Of a stretch of DNA of 64,000 nt, positions 32,513 through 42,900 are shown in pieces. The first letter of the stretch is position 1. Each line of letters opens with the position of its first letter. Made by a program: the position numbers and the translations under genes. The notes beneath the pieces were generated by a model. That model was not told the origin of the DNA. It did not search any database and saw only the letters and a list, made by a program, of their open reading frames with translations. The DNA comes from a virus. Location: the IMG/VR virus record IMGVR_UViG_3300033571_009404, positions 124,001-188,000 of that record, one strand, 5' to 3'.

Positions 32513-32998
32513 ATGATCAAACGTGATAAGCCTAATACCGGTAAGACCAAGATCGCTTCTATCTTGGATGATGAGAATAAACGCAAGGACGACACCTATG
32601 GAGTAAATGGCGTTCTTGCTCGGTTGTTCCGCCAGATGTTGTTGGATCTGAACATCAATAAGCAAAAGTGGATGCATTTGATGGCAGATTTTATGCATGA
32701 CCAGCGTAACAACATTCCGAACAACAAGTCTGACCACACCATGTTTCGCGGTAACTTGACTAAGGAACTCGGCCGTGAGCAGTTGACTTTCAAAAGTCTC
32801 TGCCGGGGATGCCGCTTCCTTGGCTTTCGCAGCATCGAGATTACGATCGCTGGGAAGCATGAAGATACGGGTGAGATCACTTACCACTCGACGATGGTGG
32901 ACTTTGGTCCACGTCGCCGTATCAACGACTTTATGCGCGAAACAGAGCGTAATACCGAGGACGCTCAAGAAGAAGCTGAGTCCTCCAAAGACGACTGA
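32513..32998 (+). CDS. Hypothetical basic protein
   Basis: The 161-residue protein has ATCAGGATG before its ATG. The first 100 residues are basic and helical (MIKRDKPNTGKTK, RLFRQMLLDLNINKQKW), and residues 95-130 contain strands and a Cys-x2-Cys (CRGC). The end is very acidic (AQEEAESSKDD). A nucleic-acid-binding role is possible from the charge pattern but not shown. It is followed by the NADAR-like gene. Confidence 0.45.
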   Translation: MIKRDKPNTGKTKIASILDDENKRKDDTYGVNGVLARLFRQMLLDLNINKQKWMHLMADFMHDQRNNIPNNKSDHTMFRGNLTKELGREQLTFKSLCRGCRFLGFRSIEITIAGKHEDTGEITYHSTMVDFGPRRRINDFMRETERNTEDAQEEAESSKDD

Positions 32999-33059
32999 TG
33001 AAAACTAGAATAAGGAATAGCTGGAATCTCCATAGCTAACTTACTCGCGGAATAAACGT

Positions 33060-33599
33060 ATGAAACATAAACAGCCTGCTAAGAAAGGTCCAGTTCGATT
33101 CAGACACGATACTGACGGTGTTGATCACATCAACGTGCACTACTACGCATCAAAGACTACTCTGGGTCGTGAACTCTCTCACTTCTCCAGGAAAGCTTTC
33201 AAGCATCCCCAGTATGGCCCATTCAATTCGTTGGAAGCCTTCTGGTGGTGGATTCGTGCTGAGACACCAGATGACCAGATTCGTCGTTGCAGCGCTGATA
33301 AGGCACGTTCGATGGGACGCGATTGGGAAAAGAAGCGTACCAAAGACAATGCTAGCGAGTTCGCTCGTGAAATCTTCATTGCTAATTGGCATCGTATCGA
33401 CCAGAATCAAGGTCTGAAAGAGATGTTGATCGAATCGGACTTACCGTTCACTTACTACTACCTCCAAGGCAAAGAACCTGTGACGCAAATCGATGACAAG
33501 GATTCCGCATGGATGATCCAAGTCTTTGAGAACCTGCGGCGCATGTTCAAAGAAGGGGTTAGTTTGGATGAGAACGACCTCCCTGCATTTCTGAAGTAA
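33060..33599 (+). CDS. NADAR-like protein (possible ADP-ribose glycosidase)
   Basis: The 179-residue protein follows the order of NADAR/YbiA-type domains. HYYASKTTLGRELSHFS (residues 27-43) fits the N-terminal S...G.LSNF block. GPFNSLEAFWWWI (53-65) fits the S.E..Y/W block with a glutamate. IRRCSADKARSMGRDWEKKR (74-93) fits the AK..GR block. IANWHRIDQNQGLKEMLIES (107-126) fits the closing helix with N.GL...L. NADAR enzymes cut N-glycosidic bonds, and some reverse guanine ADP-ribosylation. If so, this protein could undo ADP-ribosylation made by host toxin systems. The match is by eye, so the family call needs a profile search. Confidence 0.5.
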   Translation: MKHKQPAKKGPVRFRHDTDGVDHINVHYYASKTTLGRELSHFSRKAFKHPQYGPFNSLEAFWWWIRAETPDDQIRRCSADKARSMGRDWEKKRTKDNASEFAREIFIANWHRIDQNQGLKEMLIESDLPFTYYYLQGKEPVTQIDDKDSAWMIQVFENLRRMFKEGVSLDENDLPAFLK

Positions 33600-33604
33600 A
33601 CCAA

Positions 33605-33649
33605 CCACTCCCTTCGGGGAGTGGAATTAACCTGTGCTCTTTTTTTTTT
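33605..33649 (+). terminator. TTCG-capped hairpin plus T tract
   Basis: An 8-bp stem (33605-33612 with 33617-33624) is capped by TTCG. A separate ten-base T run ends at 33649, sixteen bases after the stem. It follows the NADAR-like gene. Confidence 0.65.
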
Positions 33650-33665
33650 GATTTAGGATGTGACC

Positions 33666-34730
33666 ATGGCTCAGAAACCACCGTCAAATATCCTGGCAGT
33701 GTCGACATTCAGTCAACCTGATACTAGCAACATGGCGGTATCGGATATCTATGACACCAAGAACCCTGGCGTTGTCAATAGCATCCAAGATCAGGTAGAC
33801 AAAGAAGACAGCAGTTTAAAGTCCTACGCGATTCGTGGCTCTAAGTTCTTGAAGTCTCTCTTACCCACCGTTGGTACGGTGTTGTCGGATGGTACTTCAA
33901 TTCTTAAAGCAACATCAGGTAAGCAGCGTTTAGCCTTACTGATGAATTCGTCTTCGCGTGTCTTTCAGTCACTACCAGACAATTACAAGAGTTTGATTAC
34001 GAGTGATCCCAAAACACTGGGGTCTTCGATTGTCACAGTGGGTGGTGTTACCCAAAAGGTATTAAACACCAACTACGGTAACATTCAATCCACCGCACGT
34101 TTAGTGGGCGACTTAACAGGTGACTCCAACTTAGTTGGTGTGCAAGATCCTGATAGCATGCTCGCTATGACGTCGGGGATTGCTAAGGAAGCTTCTCGCA
34201 CACGTGTTCCTGGTACATTTGGTGCTCTCGTTAGCACGATGAACAATAGTACCCTGGTCAACAAGTTTGCTAAGATGACTTTGCCAACTACTTTAGAGTA
34301 CAGTGATTCACTGGGCCTTAAAGACTTGGCGACCATGACCAAGCCTGGGGACGTCAATCTGATGAATCCCAATCTTGCTAAGGACTTCTCAACCGTCTAC
34401 ACGTCTCCGCCGTCTTGTACTGCGGCTGACAACAAGGCTGAGTATACCAACGTCATGGATGCGTTTAACACCGTCAATAGCGATTGGGATAAAACCAAAC
34501 GCCAGTACGATGTTCAACCTAGCACTGACATCACTCCGTTGATGGGTTCTAGCGATGACATGCAGAAGATGCTTAAAGCAGGTTACATGGATTCGAATAA
34601 CATTGATAAGGAAGTCTATTCCTTTTCGACGGTATTCTCCAGTGAGTCTGTGGATAGCAACTTGGCCAATAAGTATTCTGGCACTGCTCGTACATCGACT
34701 ACCACCACCAGAACTCCGTCATATTTCTAA
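33666..34730 (+). CDS. Putative tail/virion structural protein
   Basis: The 354-residue protein starts at ATG with AGGA seven bases upstream; a GTG at 33660 is in frame but too close to that site. It is rich in Ser, Thr, Asn and Asp with few charged clusters, and has no signal peptide or membrane segment. The end is a Ser/Thr/Arg tail (SGTARTSTTTTRTP). It converges on the tail-associated 723-residue gene and lies next to the tape-measure region, so a tail role is likely, though no family is recognised. Confidence 0.5.
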   Translation: MAQKPPSNILAVSTFSQPDTSNMAVSDIYDTKNPGVVNSIQDQVDKEDSSLKSYAIRGSKFLKSLLPTVGTVLSDGTSILKATSGKQRLALLMNSSSRVFQSLPDNYKSLITSDPKTLGSSIVTVGGVTQKVLNTNYGNIQSTARLVGDLTGDSNLVGVQDPDSMLAMTSGIAKEASRTRVPGTFGALVSTMNNSTLVNKFAKMTLPTTLEYSDSLGLKDLATMTKPGDVNLMNPNLAKDFSTVYTSPPSCTAADNKAEYTNVMDAFNTVNSDWDKTKRQYDVQPSTDITPLMGSSDDMQKMLKAGYMDSNNIDKEVYSFSTVFSSESVDSNLANKYSGTARTSTTTTRTPSYF

Positions 34731-34731
34731 C

Positions 34732-34770
34732 GGCATAGAGCCCAGGGAGAAATCCCTGGGCCTTATGACC
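34732..34770. terminator. Bidirectional terminator with GAAA loop
   Basis: An 8-bp perfect stem (34741-34748 with 34753-34760) is capped by GAAA, with outer flanks GGCATA and TTATGACC. It lies between convergent genes ending at 34730 and 34772. Confidence 0.8.
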
Positions 34771-34771
34771 T

Positions 34772-36943
34772 TTAACGACGTTCTGTACCGTGCACCATGG
34801 CAGCTGCAATTTGACCAGGGATAGTATCACCCAAGAAGGAAGCGATGTGTGCTGTCGATTTCCATGTCTTGAATTCTTCCATCTGTTTAGTCAATGCGAG
34901 CTTCATGCGTGGGAAGGCGTAGACTAAGTCGTAGAGCTTCATGCCAGCCAATACGTTCATGTAGTCGGTAAACGAGTTATCGTCATCGAACGTACCAGTT
35001 GCTAAGCCTGCGCCTAACACAGCACCTGCACCTGCACCAGCTAACGCTCCAACACCAGCCGCAGCAGGAGCTACAGCACCGCCTCCTAAGAGGGTAGCGC
35101 CCACACCACCAGCTAATGCACCAGCTTCAGAGCCACCAGCCGCGCCCAATACACCACCACCGATACCACGAGCAAGCTTACCCCAAGAGAAGCCTTGAGA
35201 TAACGGCATGTGAATAATCGAAGACAGATCCAACACCGAGAAGTCCACACGAATACCTAAGGACTTACCGTTGTTGTTAAAGCCTAAGTTACCCACACCA
35301 CGAGTGATGGTCATGGAGTCGATAATGCCCAGACGAGTAAGCACACGACCTTGGTCGTACAACTCGCACAGGAACGGCGACACGTAGGACTGCTTACCAG
35401 CAGACAGAGGCAACACACCCGCTAACAGACATGCTAAGGGGAAATGCATCTGGATCAGACGCGATATGGGATTACCATACGTCGGAATCAGATCAATCGA
35501 GTAGTTACCACGTGGTAGGTTAGCCGTAGACTGTTGCCAGTATTTAGGGATGTCCACGAATGCAGCACCACCTAGGGTCGCTAAGCCAGAGATCTGAAGA
35601 GAATCTCCCACACCACGGAAGAAGTCACCCACACCACCCAACGCTGCCTTAACAGTGTCACCAATCCAACCACCGCCTACGTTACCGTTAGCAAAGGAGA
35701 ATTTCATGTTACGTGCTTGAGACGACATGTTATTCATCTTTTGCATCAGTTCAGATTCACCTGCAGAGTTACTGAAGGATTCACTAACCTGACCAGTTGC
35801 ATTGACACGGAAGCCTACGAAAGATGCACCATCGTTAATTTCAGCTAACAGGTATTCACGCAGACCTGGGTCGTCCTTGATATTCCCATCAGCATCGTAC
35901 TCGATAGACTCAGCCGTCGTGGAGTTCGATTGACTGTTATCCGTATCAGACACATTACCTACAGAGGCAGCATTGGAATTTAACCAGCGCTGTAAGTAGA
36001 TCGGCATGTCGGTTTCATCAGCCCCTTTACCAGAGCCACCGTTGCCTAATGTGTTAGTGACCCCAGGATCGCTCACAGTGGTCGTGTAGAGCCTTTGAAT
36101 CTTATCGGCGAAGGATTCGTTGCTAACTTCGTTTAACGCCTCATGGATCGCCATAGAGCGTTTACGGGCCATACGCTGCGCACGGTTGGCAACAGCGTAT
36201 GCATTGATACCACCTGACTCACGGAAGATGTCCGGCATTTGACGGTGAATCTTCTTCAACATATCAGGCGTGAAGGTGTAGCCTTCGTTAGCTGCTTTTT
36301 GATCTTCACCGCCTAAACGAGGCACGATACCTTCGTTAACGGCAATCTGGTTAATGATCGTGTTGACAGCTGTCCAGTACAACGGCATGGCAGGCTTGGA
36401 GTAATAGAACTTACTCGCTGGTTTATTCATGAAGTAACGAGCAGCAGAACCAATTAAGGTCACAGCTAATAACTTCCACGATAAGATACCAACGACAAAG
36501 CCTGTTGCCTTACCCAGTGTATACATCACACCGGTAGAACGACCAGTACGTGCTAAGAGACCTGCATCAGCTGAATAGAAGCCTGTGAAGAAGGTCGTTA
36601 AGCTATTGAACTGAGCTTGACCAAAACGCAGATAGATCAACTGTGCGTTATCGTCAAAAGCTTCGCTGTAGTACGGACCCATACCTTTGCCACTACGACC
36701 GGTCGCATCCTGGAGGCTTTTGGCGTTTACACCAGGGGACCTTGGGTCAGTGAATCGACAGAACTGAGGTAATGGGTTAATTGCAAAGTTACCACCTAAG
36801 GTGGTATCTGTAAATTTGATGTCCGCTGAGGACTTGTAAAGCTTATCCCGAATATCAGGATGGATATCATCGGAACCAATGACGAATGCGTTCTTTACCC
36901 AATACGCATCCCGTACCGCTGGTCCGGAAAGAATACCTGCCAT
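34772..36943 (-). CDS. Large tail-associated virion protein
   Basis: The 723-residue protein starts at ATG with GGAGAATTC upstream. It has hydrophobic stretches near residues 150-175 and a long Gly/Ala-rich segment (about 600-665, LGAAGGSEAGALAGG and similar) that resembles membrane-seeking parts of injected or tape-measure-linked proteins. A beta-rich domain (about 480-590) contains IDLIPTYGNPISRL. It lies directly downstream of the tape measure in the same direction, separated by a terminator-like palindrome. From gene order it is likely a tail or baseplate component; the family is not recognised with certainty. Confidence 0.55.
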   Translation of the reverse strand: MAGILSGPAVRDAYWVKNAFVIGSDDIHPDIRDKLYKSSADIKFTDTTLGGNFAINPLPQFCRFTDPRSPGVNAKSLQDATGRSGKGMGPYYSEAFDDNAQLIYLRFGQAQFNSLTTFFTGFYSADAGLLARTGRSTGVMYTLGKATGFVVGILSWKLLAVTLIGSAARYFMNKPASKFYYSKPAMPLYWTAVNTIINQIAVNEGIVPRLGGEDQKAANEGYTFTPDMLKKIHRQMPDIFRESGGINAYAVANRAQRMARKRSMAIHEALNEVSNESFADKIQRLYTTTVSDPGVTNTLGNGGSGKGADETDMPIYLQRWLNSNAASVGNVSDTDNSQSNSTTAESIEYDADGNIKDDPGLREYLLAEINDGASFVGFRVNATGQVSESFSNSAGESELMQKMNNMSSQARNMKFSFANGNVGGGWIGDTVKAALGGVGDFFRGVGDSLQISGLATLGGAAFVDIPKYWQQSTANLPRGNYSIDLIPTYGNPISRLIQMHFPLACLLAGVLPLSAGKQSYVSPFLCELYDQGRVLTRLGIIDSMTITRGVGNLGFNNNGKSLGIRVDFSVLDLSSIIHMPLSQGFSWGKLARGIGGGVLGAAGGSEAGALAGGVGATLLGGGAVAPAAAGVGALAGAGAGAVLGAGLATGTFDDDNSFTDYMNVLAGMKLYDLVYAFPRMKLALTKQMEEFKTWKSTAHIASFLGDTIPGQIAAAMVHGTERR

Positions 36944-36973
36944 GTTGAATTCTCCAAACGTTTAAAGGAACAA

Positions 36974-36996
36974 AGGGGGAGGATCATCCTCCCCCT
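36974..36996 (-). terminator. Palindromic terminator after the tape-measure gene
   Basis: An 11-bp perfect inverted repeat (36974-36984 with 36986-36996) lies three bases beyond the tape-measure stop on the minus strand, followed by TTTGTTCC. It may let only part of the transcript continue into the 723-residue gene. Confidence 0.65.
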
Positions 36997-36999
36997 CTA

Positions 37000-39900
37000 T
37001 CACCTCGACTTCGCCAGAGAGATCGGCGCGCGAGGCGCTCCTACACCTGGACCTGTCGCACTACGACGGCTATCTTCACGAGACGACGAATCGCTAGTTG
37101 CAGAACTACCACCTGCTAAACCACCGCCCTTGGAGACGGCTTCAGCAATAGTCTTCAAATAGTCACGCATGTCAGTGTTGATCTGAATCAACTGAGACAT
37201 GGCTTGTTGTGAACCCGCTGCAGTCAGTGCTGGGTCAGTCGTTTCCTTCTGACGTTGTGCCTGTGCTGCTTGGACCTTCGGCGTATTCATGTCGAAACCA
37301 GAACCCATCACTTGTGCGGCTGCGTCTGGACCTGCACCATCAGACGAGGCACTTGCTTGGGCCGTTGGTTTAGCCATTGCACGACCACTACCATCAGCCG
37401 AGACGTCCGGAGACGACGATCCCGTTGTGGAGGACTGTGCTTGCGGTGTTTGACCATCAGCCTTAGCTGTAGCATCAGCAGTTGCTGCGCTACCACCAGC
37501 TGTACTGTTAGTCAGTTGCTCAGAACCATCCTTAAAGCCAGCACCAAACTGACCACCCTTAGTCTTCACCAGGTTGTTCAGCTTCTGATAGACTTGACCA
37601 ATGGTCAATGCCTTACCGTTGCTGTAGAAGATACCGACGTTAGCACGAGCTTCAGCCGGGAAGACATCAGCTGCAATTGCCTTCGGATCTGCCTTCAAGA
37701 ACTTACGAGCACCACCGGCACCCATGAAGTGAGCCAAGTACAAGTCAGTATCAGTCAGAGGACGATCAACTGCACCCTTCAGCGCAGCCATGTTCTCCTT
37801 CAGGAACTCAGCACCCATCAGTGCGTTAGCACGTGGATCCAACTGCGTCGTTCCTGGTGCGATACCGTACTTACTACCGTACTTATCCAGCATCATCTTC
37901 CAGGTACTGTTAATGAACTGATAAAGTCCGGATGCTGACGAAGTCGGTGCCTTGACTTGCCAGTTAAATCCAGACTCAATAGCAGCCATGGTGGTCATCA
38001 ACTTAGGATCGACACCTGCCATCTTTGCTACTGCTTCAATCAGATCCTTAACAGCGGCGTATGACTTATTGCCAGTAGGTTTAGGTAAGGAATTAACATC
38101 ACCGCCCGTACCCTTCCCAGGGTGAGCGATTTCATTACCTCCACCCATGTCAGAAGAATAACCAGTGGCATCATCTTTCATGCCAGAACCCTTGCTACCA
38201 CCAAAGAGGTTCTTGAACCATCCGGTTACTCCACCACCGCCAGTCTTACCACCTTCCTTATCATCATCTCCACCACCAAAGAGCTTAGCCCAGAAGCCTT
38301 TATCCTTCTTGACTCCTGCCTCACCCAGTGCCTTAGCATCAGCAGCTTTATCAGCTGCATCTTTCTTCAGACCCGAGGAAGACTTCGACTCTTCATTGGC
38401 CACTAACTTCTTAGCCAGTTCACGTAACCCTGCTACGTTGTCGTCAGTACTCTTGACGTCTTCGTTTAAGGTGTAACCTGCCCATGGAGAAGTGGGTACC
38501 ATCCACACCGATACCGAAGAACCGGAGTAGTTAGTCTTAGTGGTGATGATTGCCATAGCGATGTCAAGACGATCTTGATCGCGTACAGCAGTATTGGCTT
38601 CTACTGGGTTAGCACGGTTAGTCTTCTTCTTCAGAATGGTTGCCCAGTTCAGGAAGACCGGCAGGAACCGCAGACGGAACCATGCCGAGAAGTTATAACC
38701 GCCAGGTGTACCCAGCGTTACACCAAAGGAAGGACCGATGGCTTTAATGACATCATCAACACTACCTTCCCAGGTAGCTTGACCGGTAGTGCCATATTTC
38801 AACTGTGGACCTAAGTAGACTTCAAGGCTATCTAATGCGCGTACCTTGATGGTATCCATTTCTGTCAGACCGTAGGTCTTATAGCGGATAGCCGTAATCG
38901 CATCAATCGTACCTTGAGAGCCGCTCGTGTAAGCACCTACATCAACGCCAGCAGTTGCTGAGTAAGTTACCCCAGAACCAACTGTACCCGCTAATGCAGC
39001 ACCACCAGAGCCATCTGCATCCATGTCCTTAGACAGAGCACCAGCATTAGGATCAGCAGCAGGAAGATCAGTTGCCTTACCTTCAGAATTAGCTAAACCA
39101 GAACCTTGGGAATCAGGAGAACCTGCAGCTACACCAGCAGCAGCTGCAACAGCATTGGCATCAACCTTATTCTTTTCAGTAGCCGATTTATTTTCTTCAT
39201 CCAGCTTCTTGTCCGTGGCTTCAACTAACTTAGCCACGCCTTCGGCATCAACGGGGAGTTCCTTTAAGTCTTTGAATGGCGAAATCTTCACGCCATAGGG
39301 ACCATCTGGGAATGCAGCCTTAGACAAATACTTCTTCTTGTCTTCGTACTTCAGTTTCTCCACGTCACCCAGATCTGTCTTGGGATCAACTTCATGCAGA
39401 CTTTGCAGATGTTTCATGAAGACAGGTTTGAATCGACGCATGAACCAGTCAATCCAAATTGCCATCTCCTTGTCCTTACCAGGATCCACATCAAAGCCAT
39501 CAACTAATTCCTTAGCCTTCAGATCCTTAGGGATATTCAGCTTAGGAGTATCGCCATCAAACTCAACATACTTCTGGAGTTTGTCTTCTAACTTGAAGAG
39601 TGCATCAGCGTGGTCTTTGTCATCAGGCAGAATACCGTATTGAGCAGCACGGACTTTCGACAGAGTCGTCAGTCGTTTCTTGGTAGCAAACTGATACAGC
39701 TTGTAAGCACCATAGCCAACACCAGCAACTGCAGCTGCACCTAAGGCAATGGGAGAAGATAAGAGCGTCAGTAAGCCAGCGCCTAATGTACCAGCACCAG
39801 TCAAGAGTGTACCTGCTCCAGCCAGTGCAGAACCACCACCGACTAAAGAAGCTAATGAGAAGGCACCCATACCAGCAGTTAAGCCATCCATCAGCTTGTT

Positions 39901-42900
39901 TTGCGACTGACCAGTAGCCAAGTCGTAAACACTCTTAGCACCGTAGGCAACAGAACCAATACCCAGTGCTTTACCTAAGAAGCCACTACCCATCCCGAGC
40001 AAGCCTTTACCAGCACCCAGAATACCCTTACCAATACCACCAAGTCCAGGTAACTTAGAAGCGATGTAAGCACCGATACCAGATTTAGCAGCGTCACCTA
40101 AGCCGCTGTCCTTATCTTCCTCGTCACCTCCACCAGCTGCACCTCCGCCCTTCTTGCCGAAGAGTTTACCAAAGATGCCACCTAAGGCACCGAAACCACT
40201 CATCTTACCAAAACCAAGCTGTTGCTGTTTACGGTCTTCAGCTTCTTGCTTACTCTTGGCTTTCTCTTTGTCCTTACGATCTAAGTCAGCAGCGCTATTG
40301 TCGCGGATGCCATCACCATCAGCATCGCCGAAGACATTACCCTTACTCTTAGGAAGACGTGCATCCAAGATATCACGGATTTCAGTCAGACGTGTCACCA
40401 TGGTTTTACCACCCACCATGATCACGCCATTAGGTCCAATGATCGAACCCAACATTCCCTTAGCAAAGTTCAAAGCACCATTGAGTACGGAGTCAGCTGC
40501 ACCAATACCACGGAACAGAGAACGTACACCAAGACCTGCAACAGAACCTAACTTAGATGCAAACAAAGCCGCACCAAACTTCATCTTCTTACCGTAGACG
40601 TCTAAGAGACCATCCCGCACATCTTCTTCGGTTAAGACGACGTTATCGTTTTCATCGAGAACGGGTCCATCGATTTCAGAAGGACGAGCCAGAACCTTAC
40701 CAGTACGAGCAGACTTATATTGACCTGCTTTAAACTTTTCAGCGTACAGCGTTGGGTTCTTAAAGCCCATGCGGTTGGTGTAGACGTCCTTAGGTACACG
40801 CAACATGTTGACGGCACCCATAACACCAGCCTTACCTACACCGTACACTGTTGGCACGGCTTTAGTAATAGCATCACGAGCAGTGTTTAAGACGTCATCA
40901 GCAGCACCTAGTCCTCGAATAGCGCCCTTACCGGCTTTGAGACCCAGTTTACCGATACCACCGATAATACCAGAGTTCCAAATCTTACCAGCGCCCCAAA
41001 GACCGGCAGTACCAATACCTGACAATACCTTATTGACTGCCTTACCCGTGCGGTTAGCTGCACCCAAGTAAGCACGGAAACCATTAGCAGCAGTACGAGC
41101 AGCGCCACGACCTGCAGCAAAAGGTGCTTTCCATAACGGCATCTTCCACCAAGGAGTTTTCATGGATTGCGTTGCGCCTTCTTTATTGATAGGAGCATCT
41201 CCACCTAAACCACCTTGCATGTACATACCGTTAGCCAGACGGTCTTCAATACGCATCAACGCATCACGTGTGGCTTCTAAGACGTCACGGCTGTTGTTCT
41301 CACGAATAGCTTGAAGGACTTCCTCACTATTCAAACCACTGCCGCTACTTTCGCCATTGGTGATATTATTGATTGTCCGATTGAAGGTACGGGTGTTAGT
41401 TGTGTTGTAGTTTGTGTCTGGACCACGAACACCACCCATACTGGCTGCAACACCCTTTTGTTCAGCTAACTGATACAGCGCTTGTTCACTGATGGGACGA
41501 TCAGCAAAGTAATCGTACACTGCAGTCATGTCAATACGACCTTGCTTAACAATGCCAAGGTTTTCTAACAGACCCAGTTGACCGGAATCGATCATCTGTT
41601 GGATACGTTCTTTGTTGACGTCGGCCGAACGACCGAGGTTACGATAGCTGGTATTGAACTCAGCTCGTTTAGCACCATCTTTATCGTTCTTGTAGTAGTC
41701 TTTAAACAGACCTGCGAACTGAACACCATGCTTGGCTGCGTCTCCTTGATAGAAGAGGCGGTTAGTCAGGGTCTCAGCATCGCCTACTTTACCTTCAGCG
41801 TTACCACGTACCAGTTCACGTCCTAAAAGCTTACGCTGTTCAGGAGAGAGTTTCTTTTGCGGATCGATCTTGTCTAATGCCCGTTCGATTTCAGTTGACA
41901 CGTTACCCTTAGACACTGGGTCAAACAACTTACTCAGTGTATTACGGCTAACAGCGCCTTCATGGTCGAAACGGTTACGATCGTAATCGTAAGTAATCAG
42001 TTGCGCTGATTGGTCACCAGTACGGATGATACGCAGCTCACGCTCAATACGCGACAGATAGCCGGGTAAGATCTCATTGATGGTCTTTAAGGTGCGACGG
42101 TTTAAATAAGCACTCTCGTCTAAATTACCACGCTTATCCACACCAACGGTTGTGTCTACGTTATTGATACCACGCAGCATGTCCTTGCCAAAATCAATGG
42201 CACGACCCTTTAACCCAAATTGATCTGTACGACTACGTGCCCAACGTTCTAACAGTTGAGGAACGTTCTGTGCATAGAAGCCAGCAGCATTACCACCACG
42301 ACGTAATGTTTGGTTCTGTTCCAGATAACGACGAGCGTTAGGTGCAAAGCGACCCAACAATGCATCAATCACCGAACCAGCGCCAAGCTGTCCCGCAGCA
42401 CGACCGGCTTGAGTAACACCATCGATGCCCATCCCATCAGCCATACCAGCCAGAGACGAAGCCTCACGTCCAATACCCACTGCTCCCTTTACCCGAGACA
42501 GCAGGTTCTTGGAAATGGTATTGGTTAAGTTCTCAAAGAACTGATCACGCTTCTTAAAGATGTTACCAGCTAAAGAGTTAACGATCTTGTTACGCAGCAG
42601 TTGCTCTGCGTATTCACCCGTCTTCAATTTAGCATAGTCAGGTAAGCCGGTGTTCTTGACCACGGCTTCTAAACTACGCAGCACTTTCACGTTGGTGGTC
42701 TTAGCCTCTTCCAACATGTCAACCGTAGCGTAGTACTGACGGTATTGTAATTCCAATGACTTACGCATGTAAGCTGCACCCACCTTCGTATTGAAGGCAG
42801 TGTTCTGGATCGTTGCAATGCGCATCTGATCCAAGATTTGTGCAGTTGTGGAGAAACGCTTCTGATCGATAGCGTCACGCATGCGTTCACGTACTTCGTC

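Noticed and set aside
33640-33649. Ten-base T run as a sequencing artefact or slippage site
   Set aside because: It lies between genes downstream of a hairpin, where a terminator T tract is a simpler explanation; no reading frame depends on it.
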